This document shows, piece after piece, positions 19,569 to 30,325 of a stretch of 34,500 nucleotides of DNA. This DNA comes from Diphasiastrum complanatum (taxonomy: Eukaryota > Streptophyta > Lycopodiopsida > Lycopodiales > Lycopodiaceae). The position numbers were made by a program, and so were the translations under genes. The notes under the pieces are model-generated. The model had not been told where the DNA came from. It saw only the letters and a list, made by a program, of their open reading frames with translations, and searched no databases. The number at the start of each line of letters is the position of its first letter. The first letter of the stretch is position 1. Location of the stretch: the NCBI GenBank assembly GCA_029204225.1, contig CM055109.1, positions 18,729,783 to 18,764,282 of the forward strand, in the 5' to 3' direction.

Positions 19569-20838
19569 TTATTGGAGACTTTTATTGGCTTCGTGCCAAA
19601 TCTTGATTAAATGATACTGCACCTTCTCCATAAAATCGAGGCGTGCAGTATTAAAATCCAAATTGTGGTGCATGAAACAACGGTGGGCTCCGGCAATCCA
19701 CTTGGAGGTTGTCCATGAGGTGAAGCGAGATTCCCAAGAGCCTCCCATTATAGCCGTACGAAAGTAGAGACGAGCAACCGACAGCTGACCTTTGATTTGC
19801 TCTGAGGCCATCGACGTATTTGGATCGAATGCTAGAGGAGGGAGACAATCGTCCCATTTGGTTGCCACTGATGCCAATAGAGTTAGATCTTTAACAAACA
19901 TTGTCGATTGTCGCATCGTTGAATCTGGAGAGTGGACATACTCTCTCTGATATGCTTGTAAAGCACGGTGGAAGTCCAATGAAATGGTCCAGTTGTAAGG
20001 CTGATGGATGATTGGCCAATTGGACGTATGGATGGTAATTTTGTCCATAGCCAACCCCAAATCTTTTCATTTATTTCTTCGCGGCATTGGCACATAATAG
20101 GGACCTACCTGCAACTGGCGAGGGCTGGCGACGTAATTCCTAATTGATTCCAGAATTTTCTCAAAAATCGTGATTCTCCATGTCGGCTGCTCTCCCAGTG
20201 CAGGTATTTTGTCCAACTCTTTGCCGGCCTCGATCTCGAAGGTCTTAAATTTCAGAACCCATCCACCATGCGAGGATTCATCCGGATGTTGCTTTAAGAA
20301 GGTCTGAATCTGGTTCTCGACGTTGACGGGCCTTCTGAATAGAGGTCTTGTCCTTGATGAGGATGGACCGCTTGTACTACCGGTATGGTTGGCGGTTGAT
20401 CTGCTATATCTGGAGCTCCCCCTGGTCCATGCTTGAATCAATCCATGTATCCATTGGTACAGTTTCTTGGCGTGGAGGGGAGAATTGCAGCATGACTGAG
20501 ATGGGAATTTCTGGTCCGTCTTCCAACACTTGAGTGGCTACTTTTTCATAGGCGATGATGGCCTCTTTTGCCTTGGCCAACTCGGTTGAAGCTGCTCCTT
20601 TGAACCTATCAAAGCAGCCTTGGAATCCCTGAAGGGCCACTTTGTATGTCTCCACTTTTTTGAATAAATACACAATCTCCATCGGTGTGACCGGATGATC
20701 GGGTATTTGCGTTTGCAGATAGGCATCACGCTCAAGGGTGGTCGCATCCAATTCACCTTGAAGTCGCGTACGATCTTGTAAGCAAGGCCGAAGCCACCAC
20801 CAGCTACAGCACCTGTAAATTTGATAACAATCAAGCAA
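19569..20838 (-). pseudogene. FamX copy C: the most complete copy of the unrecognised family
   Basis: Two frames. The first (20838 to about 20430) is charged and helix-prone (RTRLQGELDATTLERDAYL, VYLFKKVETYKVALQGF, STELAKAKEAIIAYEKVA), probably coiled coil. After a frameshift the second runs from 20441 to 19569 with one TGA at 20067-20069: GGWVLKFKTFEIEAGKELDK, TWRITIFEKILESIRNYV, GPYYVPMPR, DKITIHTSNWPIIH, SPDSTMRQS, TKWDDCLPPLAFDPN, QLSVARLYFRTAI, ARLDFMEKV. These blocks recur in copies A and B. The stop lies 51 bp from LTR-X, and the 5' end is cut by the gypsy element at about 20815-20838. It resembles no gag, pol or env domain I know. Function unknown. Confidence 0.68.
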
Positions 20839-22241
20839 GGATCAGTAGGTCAGCATAAACCAAGTGCACCCTTGATGGTGGTCACCAGAGCACAAAAGCA
20901 AAAAGAACCAGTAGTGGATCCAGTACCTGCTGATTCTATACCACTGAACGATACACCAACAGCATCAAGAGTCTATCCAAATCTTAATGCAGAAAAATGA
21001 AGATATCAGGATATGAGACAGTGGAATAAACATCTACAAGAAGAAGAGGAACTTGAAGCTACTAAAGTAACAGTTGAAGTTCGGTCTTCACCATTTTAGC
21101 CTCCGAGAAATTTACGTACGGATATGAATGATCAATTACATCATCATGAAGAATCCTTCAGGATGATTGAACCGGAAGCACCGCATACAGAATTACTCAT
21201 GAACATTTTGTCTAGCAAGATCAATATTTCACTGGGAGAGTTCCTAAAGTTGGTGCCAAAAGCAAAAGAAGTCTTAGTGCAAAAGTTAGCTCAAGAAGAA
21301 CCAGAAGTTCATCAGGAGCCACTTTTTTGTGCTAGATTTGAAGAATCTAACGATGTACTCCATGTTGGAGCCGCTTGGGAAAGTGAACAAAAGAATATCA
21401 CTCTGCCGATACAACATAGACAATCTCCTAAAGAAGCAGCCGTGATAGATGGCGGTTCAGGAGTTAACCTGATTTCTACAAGGCTATGTGCAAAATGGGG
21501 CCTTACAAAGATCAAACTTGCTACTTTTGCCATTAAGCTAGCTGATCAAACGATAGTTCTTCCACGAGGAATGGTGGAAGATATACTTGTCAGGATTGCA
21601 GGAGTACAGTTTGTCATTACTTTCGTTGTGATGGACTTACCAGATGCGCCAAATGTCTACCGAGTTCTATTAGGACGTCCATGGTTACGATTTGCACAAG
21701 TAATTCATAACTGGGGCACTGGAAAAATCACTTTTGAAAATCGTGAATGTGCAGTTAAAGTTGATCCTATGACTTGGACTATCAAACTAGTGGTTCAAAA
21801 AGAAGATATGATTCATCAACAACGGATCACACTTGTGATCGACCAGAGAAAAAATTGGGAGCTCACTACGATTCTCAAACGGATACCATCAATTGGAATG
21901 AAGCTCTTGCAACAATTGATTGTACAGCATGATATATGTGTCAACAAGATATTCAATCAGAGTTGAGCAAGATTTTCTTATTAGATCAAACTTTGGATAC
22001 ACCAATCACGTTTCCACTAAATGTGCTGAATGTAGCATGGATATCAACAGAACCTATACCAGATCCAATTGAGGATGATCTCATACCAGTGAGCCATGCC
22101 TTGACTTATGATGGCAATGCAGAACTTATGGATGAGCAAATTTTAAATCATATGGATCTGACCAGATTTGGAGTGCGTAATGTTCCTGATGAACCAACAA
22201 TAAAACTGTCCAAAGCAGTTATATTGAAGGGCACATTATAA
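20815..22241 (+). pseudogene. pol: Ty3/gypsy gag tail and aspartic protease
   Basis: From 20815 one frame reads through two stops into the long frame at 21124-21966. A linker (LMVVTRAQKQKEP, then acidic EEEELEATKV) precedes the retroviral-type protease: EAAVIDGGSGVNLIS, active-site Asp at 21448-21450 with Gly where the usual Ser or Thr stands, then TFVVMDLPDAPNVYRVLLGRPWL. A frameshift at about 21950 moves reading to the frame ending at 22241, a linker between PR and RT with no clear domain. The 5' LTR and gag proper are missing, replaced by FamX copy C on the other strand. Confidence 0.85.
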
Positions 22242-22242
22242 T

Positions 22243-23660
22243 ATGGTCCTGAAATGGGAAAATCCCCCTCGGAAGATTGATTCAAAGGAAGTGCCATCTC
22301 TATTGGATAAAGGCAAAGGAAAAGTCAAGAATGATTCTTCAAGTCAGAATTCCAGCAAGACATCATCGTCTAGGAAGTCTTCACCTGTGAAGAAAGAATT
22401 ATCATCTCGAAAGGCATCACCTCCACAATCAGTTTCTGCTAAGAAGGCTCAACGAAGATCCAAGACAAGTCCTTTTGAAAAAGAACAAGCAAATGTAATC
22501 CAGCATGATATGCCAGAGCATTTTAAACGTTATACACTGGATGACATGGTTATTATGCTACCTAAAGCACATCGTGAACCTGAATAACACATACCGGAAT
22601 CTAAAGAGGTTTACGATGGCCCAGCTAGGACGCATCCAATGAATCTTGTCGAACCAGGAGAACCAGAAAAGATTGTACAAATGGGATCACAACTTACTCC
22701 TGAATTGTATCAAGCACTCCGCTTGTTACTTATTAAGTATCAAGATTGCTTTGCATGGACTTATCAAGATTTGAAGGGTATTCCGACATCAGTGATTGAA
22801 CATACCATACCTTTAGTACCTGATGCAGTTCCAAAGGTTACAAAGTTCTATCGTTGTAATCCTAATGTGGCAGATCTGATAAAGAAAGAATTTCAGAGAT
22901 TGCTTGACGCCAATTTCATTTATGAGATTGAGCACACTTAATGGATTTCACTGATTGTCATTGTTCCTAAGAAAAATGGAAAATTGAGGATTTGTGTGAA
23001 TCTCAAAGCATTGAATAAAGTGACACGGAAGGATCACTTTCCGTTGTCTTTTACTGAAAGCATTTTGGATTGCCTTGCTAGAGCGGAAGCTTATAGTTTC
23101 TTGGATGGATTTAGTGGTTACAACCAGGTTAAGATTGCACCTGCCGATCGCTACAAAACTGCTTTTGCAACAGAATGGGGCACCTATTCTTACAAAGTAA
23201 TGTCGATTGGACTCTGTAATACACCAAGTTCATTCCAAAGAGTAATGCAGTTTGCTTTTAAAGATTATCTGCAGAAATTCCTTGAAATTTACTTGGACGA
23301 CTTGGGAGTTCATAGTACAGATACAGACCACCTGGATCGATTGGAGAAAGTATTTGAAAGATGCCGCAAATATCAGATTTCTCTAAATCCGAAAAATGCC
23401 AGATATGGATTTCGCACGGAGTTGTGCTTGGACATGTGATATCAAGACATGGTATTGCCACAGATTATTCTAAGATCAAAGTTATTGTGGAATTGCCACC
23501 GCCAGCAACAATTTGAGGAGTTTATGTGTTTATGGGTCATGCGAACTGCTATCGAATTTTTATTATCTTCTTTGCGGATTTAGCACGACCCATATACAAA
23601 CTAACTATTGTTCCTATTTGGACAGTAGAGGCATTAGAAGCCTTTGAAATTAAAAAAAAA
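22243..23660 (+). pseudogene. pol: Ty3/gypsy reverse transcriptase
   Basis: A Ser/Lys-rich linker (22260-22480) precedes the RT domain: YQDCFAWTYQDLKGI, VPKKNGKLRICVNLKALNK, TRKDHFPLSFTESILDCL, SFLDGFSGYNQVKIAP, YKTAFATEWGTYSYKVM, GLCNTPSSFQRVM, and the catalytic IYLDDLGVHS with YLDD at 23290-23301. Stops at 22585-22587 and 22939-22941 are in frame. A frameshift at about 23430, inside the LGHVIS motif, moves reading to IKVIVELPPPAT and FMGHANCYR up to the tether. The TRKDHFPL and FLDGFSGYNQ motifs point to the chromodomain-less plant clades (Athila/Tat-like). Confidence 0.9.
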
Positions 23661-23663
23661 CAT

Positions 23664-24250
23664 TAACTTCAGCACCAATATTGCGTTCTCCAGATTGGAC
23701 GATAGAGTTTCATGTTCATACGGATGCCTCAAAATACGCCATTGGATCAGTTTTGACGCAGCCAGGTGACTATAAGAAGGATTATCCTATACGATTTGCA
23801 AACAAATAGCTTACAGATCCAAAAAAGAATTATTCAACAACAGAACATGAAGCGCTAGCCATGATTTTTTCTGTTCGAAAATTTCGTCACTACCTCATGG
23901 AAACGCACTTTGCATTTTATACGGATCATCAACCGTTACTTTACTTGGTAAACAAGACATGCAATATTGGACGTATTGCAAGATGGTTATTATTATTGAC
24001 TGAATTTGACTTTAGGATTGTGGTTCGGAAGGGAAAGCAACATTATCTAGCCGATCACGTTTCGCAAATTGAATTCGCACCAATTAATATTGAAGTGGAT
24101 GATGAACTGCCAGATGCTGCGTTGTTCTATGTTAAAGCAGTACCTGAGTGGGCGACAAATATTGTTGAGTATTTGATGCTAGGACAATCGAATGACTCTT
24201 TGACAAAAGTACAGAAGAGACAATTGATTCATAAGGCTCAACCTTATCAA
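23664..24250 (+). pseudogene. pol: Ty3/gypsy RNase H
   Basis: Reads LTSAPILRSPDWTIEF, VHTDASKYAIGSVL (catalytic Asp codon 23723-23725), YSTTEHEALAMIFSVRKFRHYL (Glu), FYTDHQPLLYL (Asp) and ADHVSQIEF. One TAG at 23807-23809 breaks it. It removes the RNA strand of the RNA-DNA hybrid during cDNA synthesis. Frame is continuous with integrase downstream. Confidence 0.9.
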
Positions 24251-25435
24251 TTAATTGCAGGACAATTGTACCGTCGTGGATCAGATAATATTTTACGAAG
24301 GTGTGTTTTACCATATGAAGTACCAGATTTAATCATGTTTTCACATGATGGCATGGGTGGAGGACACTTCTCTACAGATATTACTGTTTGCAAACTTTTG
24401 CAATCCGATTGTTGGTGGCCTACGCTTCATAAGGACACAGAAAATTTTATTCAGACATGTGATGTTTGCCAACGAGCACAACGGCCTACTCGATAGAATT
24501 ATGAACCCTTGCGTCCGGTTTTATCGCAAGCACCGTTTGAAAAATGGGGACTGGATTATGTTGGTCCTATTCATCCTGTCGCGCAAGGATCTCAGGCCCA
24601 ATACATTATCGTCGCAACTGATTATATGACCAAGTAGGTTGAAGCCAAAGCTGTCAAAGTGGCTGATGCGAAATCTACGGCCAAGTTTCTATATGAAAAT
24701 ATTATAATCAGATTTGGATGTCCGATCGAAATTGTCAATGATCGGGGTACACACTTTGTTAATCAAACAATAAAGTGCTTACTAGAAGATTTTTTCGTTA
24801 TACACAGATTTATTACTCCCTACTATCCCAGAGGGAATGGCCAAGCTGAATCTTCCAATAAGATTCTCTGCACCATTTTGACAAAGATAGTTGAAGCAAG
24901 TCGGTCTGATTGGGAACATAAACTGTATGCAGCATTATGGGCATTCAGAACCGCTTACAAAAATAGTACCAATCAAACACCTTTTTAACTGGTTTATGGT
25001 CAAGATGTTGTTATGCCAATTGAATTTTTAATCCCATCTTTACGCATAGCAGTCACAAAACGATTCAATGATGATATGTCTTTACAACTCCGTCATGAAG
25101 CGTTGCACAAATTATGTGAAACCCGATTGATGGCAGTTCATGCGTTAGCAGCAGAGAAAGCCCACTGCAAGGCATGGCACGATCGTCGATTGCACAAAAA
25201 AGATCTGAAAGCAAGAGATCTTGCATTAATGTACAAAGCCAAGATGATCAAGGGTAAGTTGAAGTTTACCGATGAAGGCCAGTATAATGTGAAGGAAATC
25301 CTGAACTATGGCGTAGTAATTCTTGAGCACTTGGATGGAAAACGATTCGATACTCCGGTAAATGACAGCCGATTACGCAAGTTTTGGCAGCCTGCTCCGC
25401 CAGTTCAACAAGCCAGATCTCAATATATTTTTTAA
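24251..25435 (+). pseudogene. pol: Ty3/gypsy integrase, no chromodomain
   Basis: Zinc-binding HHCC end (HDGMGGGHFS ... CDVCQ, second cysteine at 24467-24469). The catalytic triad is complete: Asp in WGLDYVGPI (24554-24556), Asp in IVNDRGTHF (24740-24742), Glu in NGQAESSNK (24848-24850). The C-terminal part has the gypsy GPY-like region (MYKAKMIKGKLKF, VVILEHLDGKRFDTPVNDSRLR) and stops at 25433-25435 with no chromodomain. Stops at 24494-24496, 24635-24637 and 24986-24988 all lie in the same frame, so only single-base decay is seen. Downstream there is no recognisable LTR. Confidence 0.9.
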
Positions 25436-26222
25436 TTTTTATTTGTTTTTCAATTTTTTGTTTTCAGTATTTAATTTGCTGAGTTTTTTTGGAAAAAGAC
25501 AGTTAAAAAAAAAAAACAAAAAAATAAGAAAAGACTGATGAGCAAAAGTCGGGAAGTCATCAGCATAAGGAAAAGGAAGCACAATATTTTTGATGGACAA
25601 TGACTTAGAAAATCACTGATTTGGATAGATTTGGCCTAATACAGTACCAAAAACCTTTGTTGAGCTCTCAGACTGTACATCCACCCTTGATTTATCTAAA
25701 TTGAGGTGGGCGAAGGTTCCTGACAAGAGAAAATCCAATTTTTGTGTCAGGAGAATGTTCAGTGATATGCCATTTTGGGAACCTTCGCCAAGCATTATAA
25801 CCTCATTATGAACCTTTGCCGACCTGTTAGATGATCTTAAAATGTCAAAATTAGGCTGTCCATAGGTTCAAATTGTGAAAAAATGCATTTATGACAGTAC
25901 CTGGACGAAGGTTCATCCTTCGCCAGCCCTGAAAAACGTTCGTCTGATAGGTCCAAATCCCTAGAAACCTTCGCCAAGATTTTTATAGCCTATTTTTATA
26001 GTACTGCACATGCATGCAAATTTTTGTTCAGAATTGATCAGCCAAACTACTATTCAGTGTAATGGACCCACCAAATTCACCTATAAGTTGGCTGAATTCG
26101 ATTCATTCCTCACTTGTGCTAGCGAAGCTCTTGCAAATTTTTCTTGTGACCAAAGCCTTCCAAATTTTCTACATTGCCTTCTGATACACTTTCACGCGTT
26201 TATAATTCCTTTCTGATCATCA
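25436..26222. promoter_or_regulatory. Spacer with a cluster of CCTTCGCC/GGCGAAGG motifs
   Basis: Purine-rich sequence at 25491-25560 could include an old polypurine tract. Then GGCGAAGGTTC or its complement occurs at 25709, 25779 and 25964, with close variants at 25810, 25904 and 25917, and two TATAG-like sequences near 25981-26003. The cluster lies upstream of the ORF at 26223 and may be its promoter or LTR U3 sequence. No ORF that I can support. Confidence 0.4.
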
Positions 26223-27837
26223 TGTCTTCTACCGATACTTCCCAGTCTCCGTCCTATACTATCCATCGTGATGTCCCATCTACACGGACATCATGATTCT
26301 TCCTAGCACAAGCATGGTCACTCAGTGGATGACTCTTGCGGAGCCTCTACTCACTGCAATGGGTATTCATGAGAGAGCCTTTTTGGGTCGTATCAATATG
26401 GATTTCATCACTCTTGCCTTCAATACATGGAAGGAAGAGAAATCCAAATTCTATATCACTTTCCAGGGAGCCACACACAGCCATTTATTGACCTCGCCAA
26501 CGATCTGCACTGGACCAATGATGGCTACCTTTTGGAAGCCATCACTGAGCCTTTCATCCACACAGTTGCCCAGCTATTGAATAATTTCCTGATGGTTGGC
26601 AACCTCATGAAAGACCGCATCACATCTCAAATCCTTCACAGGATAGTGGAACCCCACACTAAGTTGGCCAAAGCCCCTCTTGAACCATATAATTGGTTCA
26701 AGATTGTTTTTGGTGAGCTCAAACGAGCTATTAAGGCCAATACTAAGCAGCAGTTCGCTGCTGGCTCTTTATTGTCCCTTTTAGCCGCTTATCACTTAGA
26801 AGACATAATCCATGGCTTCCATCTGGAATCTGTGCTTTCGGTCTACGTAGAAGCACCGGCAGAATCATCTCATCAGGCCTCAAGCTCTCATAGTCGTCGT
26901 CGTCCACGAAGCGAGATCGTAATTACTGACTCGCCTTCCATGTCACGACGTTGCACTAGGCATACCTCGTCAGCTACGCTTCCACCCCCTGCTGCTGTTC
27001 GCACTGAACCTCCCATCCCCCTAGTCTCTGATGCTTCCCTCGCCTCTGCTCCCATACAAGGACAGTTTGTGACCATTGGGCCTACCATTCCCATCACAGC
27101 TGCCCAGGCCGCCTCATCCCCACACACTGAAGCCACCTCACCCAACACAACAGTTCTTTATGGATATGTTCGATGATTCCAACCCCCTTGGGGCCACCGA
27201 AATCTTTGAAATGCCCCAGAGCCCAGCGCCCTTTGGACCCCCATCCGCTGGAAGAGAATTCGAACATATCCATGAATCTACTGTTGGTGTCGAAGATGTC
27301 AGCCAACAACCTCACACACAAGATAGCCCAGCCACACTTCGGGTCAACACAGCTATAAAATCACCGAAACAGTTCGATGCCACAATGCCTGAAGGGTTTG
27401 AGGAGGAGGATATTTTTGAAGAAGAAGAGACCACGACACCTATTCCACGCCAACCAAGGATAGTACCATCAGGTCCTCCTCCTACTGCCGCTGCCACGAC
27501 CATCGATTCTGGTGCTCTAGGGTTGGTTTCAAGCCTTGGGCAAGTGATCCAGTCTATGCTGGACAAGAAGAAAGAATTGGAACAGAGAATCTCTGATCTG
27601 GGGTATGAAAGCACTCTGATCAACCAGAAAATTGTCCAGCTGGATCGAGAATTGAAGATAGCCAAACAACATGAAGATAAGGCTGAAAGCGAAAAGAAGT
27701 TGGCCCAGCAACAAGCTGATCGCTTGGAAAATTACATCAACTCCCTGCAAAATGCCCTGACAACCGCACAAGATCAGGTAGATCAGGCAGTGCAAGATGC
27801 AAAGCAACAGGTGCAACTGTTGGAGAGAAAATTATAG
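26223..27837 (+). pseudogene. Unknown ORF downstream of gypsy integrase: globular, Pro/Ser-rich, coiled coil
   Basis: ATG at 26223 (MSSTDTSQSPSYTIHRD). Frameshifts near 26290, 26465 and 27150 join four frames into about 530 codons. In order: a globular N-terminal half (TQWMTLAEPLLTAMGIHERAF, ITLAFNTWKEEKSKFYITF, DLHWTNDGYLLEAITEPF, WFKIVFGELKRAIKANTKQQ), a Ser/Pro/Ala-rich linker (about 26860-27480), and a C-terminal coiled coil (about 27540-27834: KKELEQRISDL, NQKIVQLDRELKIAKQ, ENYINSLQNAL). It has the strand and position of an extra or env-like ORF in Athila/Tat-type gypsy elements, but I see no transmembrane segment or signal peptide. It might be the N-terminal half of FamX, which also has a coiled coil, but no shared sequence proves that. 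Confidence 0.55.
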
Positions 27838-28660
27838 ATGGCTGCTTTTGCTGTTTTGCCTGGCCACGCTTCCTACGTCCTCTCTCTTTTGCCTGTGGAT
27901 TTTTAATAGCGTGCCCTGCCTGGCTCGCTCTCCCTCACCTGTCCATTCAGATGTCCATGGATCTACTCCGTCTGTTTCTTTGTCCCATGCTCCAGTCTCC
28001 TACAGCCCTCTGGTGCCCGCTCCGTCCTCCTGCTTTATCTGTGCTCCTCTGGTGCCCGCCCCCTCCTCCTGTTTGCTCGCTGGCCCTGTCTGCTTGCTCA
28101 CTACCCTATGGCCCGCTCCCTCCTCCAGTTTGCTCGTTGGCCCCCTCGCTTACTTGCTCGCGACTCTGCCTTCGTCTTCCTCTCTTCACCCCATCCTCAT
28201 CCTTACTTTTATCCTAGACTACGACCAATTGTCTCCATTTCACAATCTCTGCCTATCTGGGCCGTGCCCATTGCCTATGACTCTGGTCTGCCAATTTTGT
28301 GGCCTATCCCTGTAAATGTCCAATCGTCCAGTTGTGATTTGTTATCAACCTCAAATCTGAGGGCTCTTTATGTTGCTAGAAATCTGACAGACGCTGATCA
28401 AGGAACAACTAAACCATTGTTACCTACCAATTCTACGGTTGTTGTAAACAATCTACACTAAACCTTGAACATTTGTTTGAAATCACAAGTCGGTGAGGGT
28501 GACTTTCTACTTGTTCATCGGTGGTCAAGAAGGCCATTTTGTTGTCCTGATAATCGTTGATTGTAAAACTGATTCAAGATTTGGGAGCTAACCCTTTGTT
28601 GCAGGTTTGGTATTTGTTTGGTAAGCTAGGTTATTGTGCTAATCATAAAGCTTAATAAGA
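27838..28660. repeat. Pyrimidine-rich noncoding stretch with C-rich repeats
   Basis: Strong C/T bias on the plus strand. Between about 28009 and 28170 three diverged units of about 45-60 bp recur, each with a core close to GCCCGCTCCCTCCTCC followed by TTTGCTCG(C/T)TGGCC. Open frames here come from the composition bias and I do not count them as genes. From 28461 to 28660 I see nothing. Confidence 0.5.
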
Positions 28661-28661
28661 T

Positions 28662-29090
28662 CAATCATACTTGTGGATCTTTTCCACACATGTGAATTCT
28701 AGAAATTTTGTCAAGTAGGACTCTTGGCTTACAGTGATCCTTCTGCCTGCGTGATCTCTGTAGATCTCCATATCAAGTAGGTAATGAACAAGGAAGATAA
28801 TGTCGCGGCTAACTGAAATCTGACCTGTCTCAATATCATAAATGTGATATGCCTTGCGTGACATTGAATAGCTGATAAAAACATATCTACAACTTACTGG
28901 GTCTAGTTTCTTCCTCAGATTAGACGGTATTTGAACATAGCAAAGGCATCCAAATACATGTAAGTGTTTCAGACTTGGTTTGTAGTCGTGGTAGGCTTCA
29001 AACGGTGTCTTGGAGTCGACTACCTTTGTGTTGGAATAATTTTACAGATAGCGGGATGTAGAAATTGCTTTAGCCCAAAAATTTTTGGGT
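28662..29090 (-). pseudogene. pol: copia integrase C-terminus fused to an RT scrap
   Basis: On the minus strand it reads FWAKAISTSRYL, TPFEAYHDYKPSLKHLHVFG, LRKKLDPVS, MSRKAYHIYDIETGQISV and SRDIIF, the copia integrase C-terminal region. It then passes directly to DMEIYRDHAGRRITVSQESY, which matches a late RT block, so an internal deletion has removed most of RT. It stops at 28661-28663. The 5' end abuts P2 gag on the other strand. Confidence 0.78.
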
Positions 29091-30325
29091 AGTGTCTCTA
29101 ATGAGATATTGAGGGAGATTGGTGATTGTTCTACATCCAAGGAAACTTGGGATTGTCTCAAGTCCATCTATGAGGCTAAGAACACCTCTAGGCTTCTCAC
29201 TCTTAGAAATCAAATCTTCCAAAGTAGTCCAAAGAGTGATGAGAGTGCATCTAATTATGTTTTGAGAGTCAAGGATATTCATACGGAGCTTGCATGTATT
29301 GGTAACTCAATCAATCAAAGTGAGCTAGTTCAAGTCATTCTCAACGGCTTGAGAGATGAATATGACAACCTTGTCCAATCCTATGCCATTAAGGAGGAGC
29401 TACCAAGTTTGGAGGCCCTTCAAAGTGTGCTTATTTTTGAAGAATCAAGACAAGAGTACAAACTCTTGAGGATGGACAAGCTATCACTCAATCATGATGA
29501 TGGCAAAGTTCTACTTGCCAAGCACAAAGAGAGGAGTAAGAAGCAACACCATCACTTCTCTAATGACAAAGCCAAAGACCAAGATGGAGAGGAGGAGGAT
29601 ACCTCTCATGCTTCTAATTCAAATCTCAAGAAGAAGAAGATCAAGTGCTTTTATTGTGGCAAGAAAGGCCATTATGCCACCAATTGCTTCAAGAAGAAGA
29701 ATCAACTCAATCAAGCCAACATTACCAATGAGAAGGAAGACTATATTGCAAGTGATGGAGAAGGCTCTTTTATGGCATCAAGCTTCTCCTCTTCCACCTT
29801 CAACAAGGATGACTCATGGTATATTGATAGTGGATCATCTTCACATATGTGTGGCTCCAAGCACTTTTTTTCATCTATTATGCCTTATGATGGAGTCAAG
29901 AAGACCATATACATTGCAAGTAAGCATGAGTGCAATATTGAAGGAGTAGGGATTATTCCCTTGAAGCTTGCATCTTCCAAAGATCTCTTTCTCAACAATG
30001 TTCTTTTTGTCCCAAAGCTTACAAAGAACATCTTAAGTGTTGGCCAACTTCTTGATAGTGGCTTTGATGTCAATTTCAATATTGACAATTGTGTGATCAA
30101 GAAGGATGGTGAGGTCCTTGCATATGGATCAAGATTTGAAGACATCTACAAATTGGATCCAAGTGAGAGTGCAAACTCTCTTGATGTTTCTTATATGTCC
30201 AATATTTCAAAGGAGGACGATATCACAAGATGCACATATCTTCTTTCTTCAAGTATTATGGTGTATGATTATTCCTTATTATTCAAAGCATATGTTGAGA
30301 AGAAATTCTCATTGAAGTTCAAGCT
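29091..30325 (+). pseudogene. gag-pol: Element P2: copia gag, zinc knuckle, protease, integrase remnant
   Basis: Gag is missing its N-terminus and starts at ILREIGDCSTSKETWDCL, then VKDIHTELACIGN and VILNGLRDEYDNLV, and the zinc knuckle CFYCGKKGHYATNC (29646-29687). Protease: SWYIDSGSSSHM (Asp codon 29826-29828), then LFVPKLTKNILSVGQLL. After SNISKE the GAG-pre-integrase and first integrase Asp are lost and reading resumes at DDITRCTYLLSSSIMVYD, then FKAYVEKKFSLKF, with a TGA at 30327-30329. Gag, protease and downstream parts match element N; N has lost the gag core that P2 keeps. Confidence 0.87.

Noticed and set aside
27838-28461. Long plus-strand open frames (Leu/Pro/Ser-rich)
   Set aside because: They follow from the pyrimidine bias and C-rich repeats and resemble no protein.
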